NCBI RefSeq assembly: GCF_003339865.1
Contig: NZ_QPKV01000002.1
Coordinates: 1-64,000 of the forward strand
Length of the DNA: 64,000 bases
Direction of reading: 5' to 3'
Origin: Pedobacter chinensis
GTDB lineage: Bacteria > Bacteroidota > Bacteroidia > Sphingobacteriales > Sphingobacteriaceae
Position numbers and translations under genes: made by a program. The notes under the pieces were generated by a model that saw only the letters and a program-made list of their open reading frames with translations, searched no databases and was not told the DNA's origin. Of this stretch, positions 56,351-64,000 are shown piece by piece (the stretch's first letter is position 1; each line of letters opens with the position of its first letter).

Positions 56351-57688
56351 TTAGTATAATGTAAATTCTACACGACGGTTTTCCTGGCGACCAGCTGCAG
56401 TGCTATTTGTTGCAATTGGTTGGTCAGGTCCGTAACCTGTAGCTTCAATTCTTGATGCGTTTGCACCTTGAGAAACTAAATAAGCTTTAACTGATTCTGC
56501 TCTGTCTTTAGATAAACGTAAATTTAATTCTCTGCCGCCAGTGTTATCTGTATGTCCGGCTAATTTCAAACTAAAGTTTTTCTCAACTAACAAACCAGCT
56601 ACTCTATCTAAAGTTGAATAAGATTTAGGTCTGATGGTTGATTTACCCAAATCGAACTCCAGGTTAGAAATCGCATCTTTAACTACTTTACGGTCAGCTT
56701 CAGTGATTACTCTTGTTTCTTTAACAATTTCACGTTGAACTTTAATTGGGCAACCTGAACCATCTACAACAGTACCAGATGGAGTACCTGGACATTTATC
56801 AAACTTATTAGCTACACCATCACCATCATCATCTCCCATATCTTTGGCATATTGTTCTCTATCTCTTGCTGCATTTTGTTCCGCAGTAGATAATGCTCTT
56901 CTTAACTCTGAACTTTCTTCAGCTGTTTGTTTGTTCAGATTAGCCAATGAACTGTAGTTTTGTAATTGAGGTTTTGATTTATCTCCGAGGGCGAACTCTA
57001 AACCAGCATGTCCGTAAGAGAATCTATCGTAGCCACCAATGTTATAACCATCAAACTTGTCTGATTTAACAAAGTTTACATCATAACCTAAATCCACGTT
57101 AATTCCTTTGGCAACAGCAATTTTGAAACCTGCACCAACCGGAATAAACCAACCTTCTCTGTAATGACCCTGATCTGTTAAAGCCGCAGGAGTACCTGTT
57201 GTAGTTGCTCCAGATGACATATAACCCGCACCACCTTTTAAGTAAGGAATTAAAACACCATCGGTTTTATTGATGCTGATGTTAGCTACATTCCATACCG
57301 CAGATAAAGCACCAGACCATTGGATGTTTGTTTTAAACTCAGATCCATTTGCATAAGTGTAATTTCCATTAGCATCTATACCTGAAATGCCTCTTAAACC
57401 TTCAACTTTACCAGCCAAGAAATCTGCCTGGATACCCAATGCCGGGAAAATCTGTTTTTTGATGTAACCGCCATAACCGATATTTTCTTTAGCGGTTTGA
57501 AAATCGCGATCTTTTCCATTAAAGATGGTATTTGGACTTAAAACTCCTCCATGTACACCTACAGACCAGGTACGGAACTGGGTAGGAGAAAAACGACCAA
57601 CCGATGTTGGTGTTTCTTGTGCAATTAATTGTGATGATAAACCTAATAATGCAATCAACATTGTTGATTTTGTAATTCTCGAATTCAT
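56351..57688 (-). CDS. OmpA-family outer-membrane protein
   Basis: The ATG at 57688 gives a signal peptide (MNSRITKSTMLIALLGLSSQLIAQ). The 445-residue protein has an N-terminal eight-strand-type barrel region (about 30-260), a helical stretch, a calcium-type thrombospondin-3 repeat (GDDDGDGVANKFDKCPGT) and a C-terminal OmpA domain with FSLKLAGHTDNTGGRELNLRLS and RAESVKAYL, which binds peptidoglycan. It should anchor the outer membrane to the wall. A single gene with a strong terminator. Confidence 0.94.
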   Translation of the reverse strand: MNSRITKSTMLIALLGLSSQLIAQETPTSVGRFSPTQFRTWSVGVHGGVLSPNTIFNGKDRDFQTAKENIGYGGYIKKQIFPALGIQADFLAGKVEGLRGISGIDANGNYTYANGSEFKTNIQWSGALSAVWNVANISINKTDGVLIPYLKGGAGYMSSGATTTGTPAALTDQGHYREGWFIPVGAGFKIAVAKGINVDLGYDVNFVKSDKFDGYNIGGYDRFSYGHAGLEFALGDKSKPQLQNYSSLANLNKQTAEESSELRRALSTAEQNAARDREQYAKDMGDDDGDGVANKFDKCPGTPSGTVVDGSGCPIKVQREIVKETRVITEADRKVVKDAISNLEFDLGKSTIRPKSYSTLDRVAGLLVEKNFSLKLAGHTDNTGGRELNLRLSKDRAESVKAYLVSQGANASRIEATGYGPDQPIATNSTAAGRQENRRVEFTLY

Positions 57689-57912
57689 GTTTTTCAATTT
57701 TTGTAAATGATAGTCTCTTAACAGCAATACTTTGATACTGTTTTGCTACACCCCATGAAAAAACCTTGCCAAAAGAAGTAATTTACCTTCAATTAGCAAT
57801 GAATCAGAAGATTAAGTGTATAAATTTATTTCACAAAAAAGTTACTTAATACCTATAAATTTTGTGAAATCTGTATACTATTTTGTACAGAAATTAGATT
57901 TTCATTAAATTA

Positions 57913-58578
57913 TCAGCTTTTATCAGATGGATTTTTCTTCCCATTTAATAACATTTCAAGCATTTTTTCAATTCTGGATAGCCTGGTTTTTTCCTGTTTC
58001 GCTGATAAAATCCAAAGCACATACTCTTTTCGATGACTATACGCTAAGCTGTTGTAATAATCCAGAGCTGATGGATGTTGGATTAAAAGCGATTTCAAAT
58101 CCTCAGGAATTTTCACTGTTTTTGTTTGAGGATTAATATAATCGCCATATTCATTGGTTTTAATATGGTCATTTCGCATCCCGGAAGGCTTTATTGAGCT
58201 CTCCGGCTTTAAACGTAAACCTGTCCAGGTTTCATTTACAGCTGCAGATGCACAGGGTGCCAGGCCATAATCAGCTAATTCCTGCCAGGTTTTCATTAAA
58301 TCTAAATCAGATTTGATTTTTGATGACTTTTTTGGATAGAAAACCCAAAAAACAGTTTTAGCATGAATACTTTTTAAATTGCTTTCTATTTGATGGTTGA
58401 GTTGCTTTTTATCAGTTGTAAAAGTGATCAATACATCGAAGTTTGATGCTTCGCCATATTGAAAAGATACGTTGGCAGGAATTTCTCCAAATATAGCAGC
58501 AGCACTTTCTGGTGCATCAACCACTTTAACCCGATGGTTTGGTTTTATTTGAAGTTTTTTGAGAAGCAAATTTTCCAT
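57913..58578 (-). CDS. DUF3052-like/YdeI (OmpD-associated) fusion protein
   Basis: The ATG at 58578 (MENLLLKKLQIKPNHR) is preferred over a TTG two codons earlier. The N-terminal half (about 1-120) resembles DUF3052: KVVDAPESAAAIFGEIP, FWVFYPKKSSKIKSDL, and VNETWTGLRLKPE. The C-terminal half is a YdeI/OmpD-associated helical domain with VKIPEDLKSLLIQHPSALDYYNSL and AKQEKTRLSRIEKMLEML. The 221-residue protein has no signal sequence, so it is cytoplasmic. Function is unknown. It follows the TrmH-type gene by 10 nt on the same strand. Confidence 0.78.
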   Translation of the reverse strand: MENLLLKKLQIKPNHRVKVVDAPESAAAIFGEIPANVSFQYGEASNFDVLITFTTDKKQLNHQIESNLKSIHAKTVFWVFYPKKSSKIKSDLDLMKTWQELADYGLAPCASAAVNETWTGLRLKPESSIKPSGMRNDHIKTNEYGDYINPQTKTVKIPEDLKSLLIQHPSALDYYNSLAYSHRKEYVLWILSAKQEKTRLSRIEKMLEMLLNGKKNPSDKS

Positions 58579-58588
58579 TACCAATAAT

Positions 58589-59119
58589 TTAAAGCTTCAA
58601 TTTAGCGAAGAAATCCCAAAAAACAATACCTGCAGAAATTACAATGTTAAAAGAGTGTTTGGTTCCAAATTGAGGAATCTCAATACATTCATCAATCTTA
58701 GCCATCACTTCATCGCTAACTCCATCTACTTCATTTCCAAATATTAATGCATATTTTTTAGTAGGATCTGGCTGGAAGGTGTTTAACATTTTACTATTCA
58801 CTGCTTGTTCGATAGCTACAATTTCATAACCTGAATGCCGCAAAGCATCAATTGCCTGAAGGGTATCGGTATAATGAATCCAATCAACTGATTGGGTAGC
58901 ACCTAAAGCTGTTTTCTCAATTTCACGATGGGGTGGCTGTGCGGTAATTCCACACAAAATTACTTTTTCTAAAGCAAATCCATCGGCAGTGCGGAAAACC
59001 GAACCAACATTATGCATGCTGCGAACATTATCTAAAACCACTACAACAGGTAATTTTTCCTGTGCTTTAAACGCTTCAATATCGGGACGATTCAGTTCGT
59101 CTAATTTTAATTTTCTCAT
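58589..59119 (-). CDS. SpoU/TrmH-family RNA methyltransferase
   Basis: The ATG at 59119 (MRKLKLDELNRP) is chosen. The 176-residue enzyme has the three knot-fold motifs: MHNVGSVFRTADGF, LIFGNEVDGVSDEV and IPQFGTKHSFNIVISAGI. It should methylate a ribose 2'-hydroxyl of tRNA or rRNA with SAM. In motif 3 the usual SLNV is SFNI, a mild change. The short length matches TrmH-like enzymes without an N-terminal recognition domain. Target is not known. It is in line with the DUF3052/YdeI-type gene. Confidence 0.92.
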   Translation of the reverse strand: MRKLKLDELNRPDIEAFKAQEKLPVVVVLDNVRSMHNVGSVFRTADGFALEKVILCGITAQPPHREIEKTALGATQSVDWIHYTDTLQAIDALRHSGYEIVAIEQAVNSKMLNTFQPDPTKKYALIFGNEVDGVSDEVMAKIDECIEIPQFGTKHSFNIVISAGIVFWDFFAKLKL

Positions 59120-59193
59120 TTGTTTGTCTGCAAATTTGCAGATTTTAAACATATAAAAATAATCGGCGGCGATATAATGGCCGCTTAATATTT

Positions 59194-60345
59194 TTAGAGT
59201 TTGATTGGTCCATTGCTGATTTCACTGATATAAATTGCTGCCGGATAACCAATTTTTCCAGTATAATAATCTGTTAAATGTTTTGCAAAATTTTCTTCAA
59301 AGCCTTTTTCCAGTAAAGCAATGGCACAACCGCCAAAGCCGGCACCTGTCATACGAGCGCCTATTACATGCTCGTATTCTGAACAAAAATCCACCACTGC
59401 ATCCAATTCTTTGCCACTTACTTCGTAAAGTTCTCTCAGTGATTTGTGTGAAGCGTACATCAAACGGCCGAATTCTTCTAAATTCCCATTATTTAAAGCT
59501 TTAGCAGCTAGATGTACCCGATCATTTTCTTTAACTACATGGGTTGCCCGATTAAGAATTGTTTCATCTGTGATTAGGTGGCTGTGTAATGCAAATTTTT
59601 CCGCATTTAATTCGCAAAGGTTATGCAGTGTAATCTCTGTATTTAACAGGTTTAAGGCCTTTTGGCATTCTTCAACACGTTTATTGTATTGAGAATCGGC
59701 AAGTTCACGTGGTTTATTGGTGTTAATAATGGCTAAAACATACTTACCTAAATCAACATTCACCGTTTTATATTTCAGTGTTTCACAATCCAGAACAATT
59801 GCTTTACCTTTTTCACCAAAAGCAACGGCAAATTGATCCATAATGCCAGAGTTTAAGCCAATGAAATCATTTTCAACCTGTTTAGCTATTTTAACAAGTT
59901 CAAGTCGATCATAACCTAAATTCAAATGATCATTTAATGCAAAAGCAGTTGCTATTTCAATTGATGCAGAAGAGGAAAGCCCCGATCCAATGGGAATATT
60001 ACCATAAAAAAGAAAATCAAATCCGCCGATTTCTTTACCACCCCTAATAAATTCATTGATTATGCCAATTGGATAATTGGTCCATAAGCCATTATCTTTT
60101 GGATGTATCTTATTGCTGTCGACCTCAGTTTGAACATCAAAGTTCAGGCTTTTAAATCTGAATTTTTGATCGTTGTTAGCCGCAATTGCAACCCAGGTTC
60201 CCAATGTGATGGCGCACGGCATAACCAAACCACCATTATAATCTATATGTTCGCCAATGAGATTAACACGACCAGGTGTAAAATAAATTGCATCAGGATT
60301 TCTGTGGTATTGTTCGGCAAATTTTTCCTCAAGTTTAATCTTCAT
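59194..60345 (-). CDS. galK: Galactokinase
   Basis: The ATG at 60345 (MKIKLEEKFAEQYH) is chosen. The 383-residue GHMP kinase phosphorylates alpha-D-galactose at C1. It shows the galactokinase signature GRVNLIGEHIDYNGG near residue 24, the ATP loop PIGSGLSSSASIE, and the late GARMTGAGFGGCAIAL block. Length matches E. coli GalK (382). It is divergent from galM with 76 bp between, so shared control of galactose use is likely. galT and galE are not in the window. Confidence 0.97.
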   Translation of the reverse strand: MKIKLEEKFAEQYHRNPDAIYFTPGRVNLIGEHIDYNGGLVMPCAITLGTWVAIAANNDQKFRFKSLNFDVQTEVDSNKIHPKDNGLWTNYPIGIINEFIRGGKEIGGFDFLFYGNIPIGSGLSSSASIEIATAFALNDHLNLGYDRLELVKIAKQVENDFIGLNSGIMDQFAVAFGEKGKAIVLDCETLKYKTVNVDLGKYVLAIINTNKPRELADSQYNKRVEECQKALNLLNTEITLHNLCELNAEKFALHSHLITDETILNRATHVVKENDRVHLAAKALNNGNLEEFGRLMYASHKSLRELYEVSGKELDAVVDFCSEYEHVIGARMTGAGFGGCAIALLEKGFEENFAKHLTDYYTGKIGYPAAIYISEISNGPIKL

Positions 60346-60421
60346 TTGGCTAAAAATATTTATAAAAAGCAACTAATAATGCTATGTTTGTTTAGGAAAC
60401 AAAAATCCTAAGTTACAATTT

Positions 60422-61471
60422 ATGAGCGTTCAGCAAACATCAACCGGAAAATTTATTGATGGCGAAGAAGTTATCGCAATCGAATTAACCAATAACAAAG
60501 GCACTTACGTTAAAATTTTTAATTACGGTGCAATCATTAACAAATTCATTGTTGAAAATGCCAGAGGAGAAATGCAGGATATTGTACTTGGCTTTGATAC
60601 TTTTGAACAATATCTCGATCCTGGGTATTTGAAAGACTACCCGTATTTAGGAGCAGTTATCGGCCGTTATGCCAACAGGATTAAAAATGGTCGCTTTATC
60701 CTAGATGGGGAAACTTATCAATTGGCTCAAAATGCCAGTACTGATACATTACATGGGGGAACTGTTGGTTTTGATAGAAAAGTTTGGGATATAGTGGAAA
60801 TCAACGAAGGAGAACAGCCATCGGTTACTTTAGAATATGAAAGTGAAGATGGAGAAGAAAATTTTCCTGGAAACCTGGTGGTTGCTTTAACTTTTGAACT
60901 CACTGAAAACGATGAACTGATATTGAGTTATGAAGCTGAAACCGATAAAGCCACCGCAATTAACTTAACCCATCATGGTTATTTTAACTTATCTCCAAAC
61001 GGAGGAAACATAGGCAAACATAAACAGCAGATTTTTGCTTCCAATTATTTGGAGCAGGATGACAACTATTCGGTTACAGGTAAATTAATTCCCGTTGCCG
61101 GTACACCGCTTGATTTTACTGAACTGAAAGAAATTGGAAAGGATTGGGACCCAGATGAAGGCTATGATCAAACCTTTGTTTTGGATAAGATTTATGGCGA
61201 TTTATCACTGGCAACTAAAACAATAGAGGAGGATAGTGGTTTAACTTTAAGTGTTTATACAACGGAACCTGTTGCACATTTATACACTTCCAAATATTTG
61301 GATGTAAAAAACGGAAAGGGTGGAAAAGACTATGTAGGTTACGATGCCTTTTGTGTTGAAACACAGCATCATCCCAACGGTATAAATATCCCTGAATTTC
61401 CGAGCACTGTATTGCAACCAGATGATTTGTACACGCAAACAACCATTTATAAAATATCGTTAAACAAATAA
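60422..61471 (+). CDS. galM: Aldose 1-epimerase (mutarotase)
   Basis: The 349-residue protein interconverts alpha and beta anomers of galactose and other aldoses, feeding GalK. It has GAVIGRYANRIKNGRF near residue 78, the catalytic histidine in NLTHHGYFNLSPNG and glutamate in FCVETQHHPNGIN. There is no signal peptide, so the enzyme is cytoplasmic. It is divergent from galK and lies 3 nt ahead of the DUF1398 gene. Confidence 0.96.
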   Translation: MSVQQTSTGKFIDGEEVIAIELTNNKGTYVKIFNYGAIINKFIVENARGEMQDIVLGFDTFEQYLDPGYLKDYPYLGAVIGRYANRIKNGRFILDGETYQLAQNASTDTLHGGTVGFDRKVWDIVEINEGEQPSVTLEYESEDGEENFPGNLVVALTFELTENDELILSYEAETDKATAINLTHHGYFNLSPNGGNIGKHKQQIFASNYLEQDDNYSVTGKLIPVAGTPLDFTELKEIGKDWDPDEGYDQTFVLDKIYGDLSLATKTIEEDSGLTLSVYTTEPVAHLYTSKYLDVKNGKGGKDYVGYDAFCVETQHHPNGINIPEFPSTVLQPDDLYTQTTIYKISLNK

Positions 61472-61474
61472 ATT

Positions 61475-61870
61475 ATGTTTACCATCGAAAATATTCAGGC
61501 AGCGGAATCAAAAATTAAAACTGGCGCTGATTTTCCTCAGTTTATTAAAGAAATTAAAGAAATGGGGGTGATTAGAAATGATGTTTATGTTTCTAACGGT
61601 TTATCCATTTATTTTGATGATGAAGATAATGCCCAGCAAGCCAGTCCTGCAGAATATCCAGCGGTAATCATTAACGAAGAATCTTCATCAGAGAAGTTGA
61701 AACACGCTTTAAAAATTCATCAGCAGGGTGAAACAGATTACTTTACTTTTTGCAAACAAGCTGCAGATGCCGGAGTGGAAAAATGGGTTGTCGATTTAGA
61801 AGAAATGACTTGTACTTATTTAGATCCCGAAGGAAATGAACTGGTAAAAGAGACGATTCCCAGCGTTTAA
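61475..61870 (+). CDS. DUF1398 family protein
   Basis: The 131-residue acidic, soluble protein matches DUF1398: FTIENIQAAESKIKTGADFP at the start, GVIRNDVYVSNGLSIYF in the middle and FCKQAADAGVEKWVVDLEEM, then CTYLDPEGNELV near the end. Function is unknown; E. coli YbcV is a relative. It begins 3 nt after the galM stop and is surely in its transcript, but no link with sugar metabolism is known. Confidence 0.88.
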   Translation: MFTIENIQAAESKIKTGADFPQFIKEIKEMGVIRNDVYVSNGLSIYFDDEDNAQQASPAEYPAVIINEESSSEKLKHALKIHQQGETDYFTFCKQAADAGVEKWVVDLEEMTCTYLDPEGNELVKETIPSV

Positions 61871-62277
61871 GCTGTTAATTTAATAGCGATTGTCAAAAAA
61901 GACAGCCTGTTATTCTATGAATAACCTACCGTGTGCAGCAAACACTGCGTTCAGAAGGACAGGTAGATTCGAATTTTGTCATTCTGAGTGCAACGAAGAC
62001 CGCGAAGCAGCTACGAAGTAAATCTATAGCCTACAGGTGTTGCACTTTGTTTACTGCTGACTTTGTTTTTTAAGAGGCGCAATGCTGTATTAAAGTTTGT
62101 GTTCATCGCCTGGAGATTCTTCATGCCTCAGAATGACAGCTGTTGTCTTAACTGACATTGGGTGGGAACCGCAAGTGCTCATCGAAGATAATCTTAAAGC
62201 TTTCGTTCCATTGAAAAACGCTTTAAAATACCCAATCATCTAAAAATCAAGACTTGATAAAAATTTAGACAAGACTT
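61871..62277. other. Gap with a dispersed repeat between convergent genes
   Basis: No gene was seen in this 407-bp gap. It holds a GTCATTCTGAGTGCAACGAA / GACCGCGAAGCAGCTACGAA repeat at 61978-62024, similar to the one at 56171, then fragments such as AATGACAGCTGTTGTC and CTTAAAGCTTTCG that recall pieces of other intergenic repeats. Confidence 0.7.
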
Positions 62278-63144
62278 TTAAGCACTAATCCGTTCCAAAA
62301 CCAGCTTTATAGCCTGTTCTACAATTTTATTAGGTTCATTGCTAAATTCAAAATTCACTCTGCTCGCCAGTATTGCATTGATAGAAAGCGCTTTATGGTC
62401 CAATACTTTTGCCAATGCATAAATACCGGCAGTTTCCATTTCTAAATTGGTAATACGATGTTGCCCGCTGTTAAAGCTATTTATAAGACCAATAAAATCG
62501 GGAACAGCATTCTTTGCACGAACAATTCTGCCTTGTGGTGCATAAAAACCTGGCGCTGTTATGGTAATCCCTGTCGGCAAATTTTTTCCTATGGTATTTA
62601 ATAACATTTCGTCTGCCGCAGTTAAGTATGGATTAATGTGTTTAAGATGCCCGAAGTGAGCTTTTATATCATCCATTAAACTTCTTTCATCTCCAGATAG
62701 TTCATGAATATAATAATTCATCAAAGCATCCATGCCCAAACCATAACCCGATGCTAAAATAGTTCCCATCGGTATATCTGGTTGAACAGCTCCTGAAGTA
62801 CCTATGCGAATAATATTTAATGAAGTAAGATCTTTTTTTATTTCGCGGGTTTCAAAATCTATGTTAACCAGGGCGTCCAATTCATTGAAAACGATATCTA
62901 TATTATCAGTACCAATGCCTGTAGAAAGCACCGTTACACGTTTTTTACCTACATAACCCGTATGCGTGATAAACTCTCTTTTGCCTTTTTTAAGCTCAAT
63001 ACGATCAAAATATTTGCTTACCCCGCTCACACGATCAGGATCACCAACTGTGATTATGGTATCGGCAACATCTTCTGGCAAAATGTTTAAATGATATATA
63101 CTTCCATCGGGATTGATGATGAGGTCGCTTTCTGATATCTTCAT
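62278..63144 (-). CDS. Nucleoside phosphorylase, uridine phosphorylase-like
   Basis: The 288-residue PNP/UDP-family protein has TIITVGDPDRVSGVSKYF near residue 30, with the phosphate-binding GDPDR, the central LNIIRIGTSGAVQPDIPMG and TNLEMETAGIYALAKVL, whose glutamate-methionine-glutamate motif binds ribose. It should split a nucleoside with phosphate to base and ribose 1-phosphate. Similarity is closest to uridine phosphorylase but the base-specific loop cannot be read confidently. It lies in line with the IMPACT-family gene. Confidence 0.9.
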   Translation of the reverse strand: MKISESDLIINPDGSIYHLNILPEDVADTIITVGDPDRVSGVSKYFDRIELKKGKREFITHTGYVGKKRVTVLSTGIGTDNIDIVFNELDALVNIDFETREIKKDLTSLNIIRIGTSGAVQPDIPMGTILASGYGLGMDALMNYYIHELSGDERSLMDDIKAHFGHLKHINPYLTAADEMLLNTIGKNLPTGITITAPGFYAPQGRIVRAKNAVPDFIGLINSFNSGQHRITNLEMETAGIYALAKVLDHKALSINAILASRVNFEFSNEPNKIVEQAIKLVLERISA

Positions 63145-63194
63145 GTTTTTAATATTATCTTATTTGGTTAGATGGTCTTACAAAAATGCGTTGC

Positions 63195-63809
63195 CTATGT
63201 TGTTTGCAAGTATTTAAGCTTAATGCCTTCAATTTTATCAAACTTACTTAAAACCTGGTTCAATTGCGCTTTTCTAATTTCAAATTTTAATACACATTTG
63301 ATATCAAATTGTTGATTCAAGATCAGTAAACTTTCCTCTTTTATCAATTTCATCACATCATTCATTTGCAGATATTCAAAATGAACTTCATACAAATCAT
63401 TTACAGTTTTTGTAATAATGGATGATGTAGCAATTGCTTCTAAACTGGCATTTTTATAAGCATTGATTAAGCCTGGAACACCTAGTAAAGTTCCGCCAAA
63501 ATAGCGAACAACCACAATTAATACATTGGTAATATCGGCAGATAAAAGACAATTAAGGATAGGCCTTCCTGCTGTTCCTGAAGGTTCACCATCATCATTA
63601 ATCCTGAAAACAGAACGGTCTGGCGTTAAACGATAAGCATAGCAAAAATGTCTGGCTTTAGCATGTTCTGCCCTTAAGTTAGCAATAATTGGCTTTACCT
63701 CTTCCTCTTTACGAATGGGGTAGGCATAAGCGATAAATTTACTTCCTTTATCCCGAAATATACCTTCTGAGGTATTTTCTATGGTTTGATAAGAATCATC
63801 GAACAACAT
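63195..63809 (-). CDS. IMPACT/YigZ family protein
   Basis: The ATG at 63809 (MLFDDSYQTIENTSEG) is chosen. The 204-residue protein has EGIFRDKGSKFIAYAYPI, then KARHFCYAYRLTPD, NDDGEPSGTAGRPIL and VVVRYFGGTLLGVPGLINAY, the YigZ/IMPACT N-domain, and a C-terminal ferredoxin-like UPF0029 domain. Function is unsettled; the eukaryotic relative moderates Gcn2 control of translation. It overlaps the end of the upstream EamA gene by 14 nt, implying translational coupling. Confidence 0.92.
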   Translation of the reverse strand: MLFDDSYQTIENTSEGIFRDKGSKFIAYAYPIRKEEEVKPIIANLRAEHAKARHFCYAYRLTPDRSVFRINDDGEPSGTAGRPILNCLLSADITNVLIVVVRYFGGTLLGVPGLINAYKNASLEAIATSSIITKTVNDLYEVHFEYLQMNDVMKLIKEESLLILNQQFDIKCVLKFEIRKAQLNQVLSKFDKIEGIKLKYLQTT

Positions 63810-64000
63810 TTTGCGACAGGGTAATAAAAATAACAGCAGCAAGTGCTAAAATAATCCCGGCGTAATTTAACCTGGTTAGTTTTTCTTTAAATGCAATAAT
63901 GCCGATCAAACTTCCAACTATGATTACGCCTAAATTCATAGCCGCGAAAACAGTTGATGGGTTTTCTGCCAGTGCTTTGTGCGCTTTCATGTAAAATAAA
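63796..64000 (-). CDS. EamA-family transporter, C-terminal end (partial)
   Basis: The frame is open to the right window edge, so only the last 68 codons or so are present. PSTVFAAMNLGVIIVGSLIG, FKEKLTRLNYAGIILALAAV and a short basic end are the final helices of an EamA/DMT transporter, whose repeat ends in a similar helix-KE-LN-G-helix pattern. The substrate is unknown. Its stop codon lies inside the IMPACT gene start. Confidence 0.75.
   Translation of the reverse strand, partial: LFYMKAHKALAENPSTVFAAMNLGVIIVGSLIGIIAFKEKLTRLNYAGIILALAAVIFITLSQNVVR

Overview
The window comes from a low-GC member of the Bacteroidota, most likely a Sphingobacteriaceae (Pedobacter-like) chromosome. The evidence is the protein set (secreted TolB-propeller amidohydrolase, DUF4412/GLPGLI-like secreted protein, OmpA with a thrombospondin type-3 linker, many small lipoproteins), futalosine-type menaquinone genes, the general lack of strong Shine-Dalgarno sequences, several TTG/GTG starts and occasional TAnnTTTG promoter elements. 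Most genes are ordinary chromosomal housekeeping and metabolic genes. I see no prophage, IS transposase, CRISPR array, rRNA or secretion locus.

Layout. 1-960: a 130-bp tandem array. 965-4486: secreted amidohydrolase and a small membrane protein. 4558-9058: recQ, a 93-bp tandem array, a UMF1-type transporter and a LutA-like protein. 9325-13764: a secreted DUF4412/GLPGLI-like protein, then the classical thrS-infC-rpmI-rplT translation operon. 13858-16694: a decayed CPBP protease fragment, a cNMP/CBS/DUF294 protein and a DnaQ-like exonuclease. 16914-22156: glycerol block glpF-glpK-glpD with a divergent DeoR/GlpR regulator and a lone receiver protein. 22538-28265: tRNA-Ser, YihY protein, thioesterase, mltG and a PASTA protein, divergent from ddl, a Crp/Fnr regulator and a DUF983 protein. 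28349-35879: a lipoprotein, dispersed repeats, cutC, a glycosylasparaginase, an omega-amidase/aminotransferase pair, and apbE-DUF2271 with a PepSY membrane protein. 36050-38681: Bcr-type efflux pump, queuosine-precursor transporter and a lipoprotein. 38844-44479: methionine block (hom, metX, metY, a trans-sulfuration enzyme) with a SAM-I riboswitch ahead of metY. 44602-49495: lipoprotein, 124-bp array, mqnE, histidine phosphatase, mqnA and a Fic protein. 50111-54082: hpf, a 69-bp array, mutS and an NlpC/P60 lipoprotein. 54236-58578: a tRNA-like element, a small ORF, a degenerate DEAD-box protein, OmpA and a DUF3052/YdeI-type protein. 58589-64000: TrmH-type methyltransferase, galK and galM, DUF1398, a nucleoside phosphorylase, an IMPACT protein and the 3' end of an EamA transporter.

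Pathway links. GlpF takes up glycerol, GlpK phosphorylates it and GlpD oxidises it, with the divergent DeoR protein as likely repressor. Hom, MetX and MetY make homocysteine from aspartate semialdehyde through O-acetylhomoserine and sulfide, under a SAM-sensing leader. MqnA and MqnE are the first two enzymes of the futalosine route to menaquinone. GalM and GalK start galactose use. The methionine-type aminotransferase and omega-amidase form a transamination/deamidation pair.

The most interesting non-coding signals are: the metY leader, which joins a SAM-I aptamer to a 12-codon cysteine-rich upstream ORF (MRGITCMCCCIQ) overlapping a hairpin; several minisatellite arrays (130, 93, 124 and 69 bp) belonging to two sequence families; a dispersed GAAGC..CTACG.AGTAAAT repeat; a defective-looking CAT-anticodon tRNA-like element next to a small ORF; and a Crp/Fnr-type palindrome placed near -42 of a likely DUF983 promoter. 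All functions were read from sequence patterns alone, without database searches.
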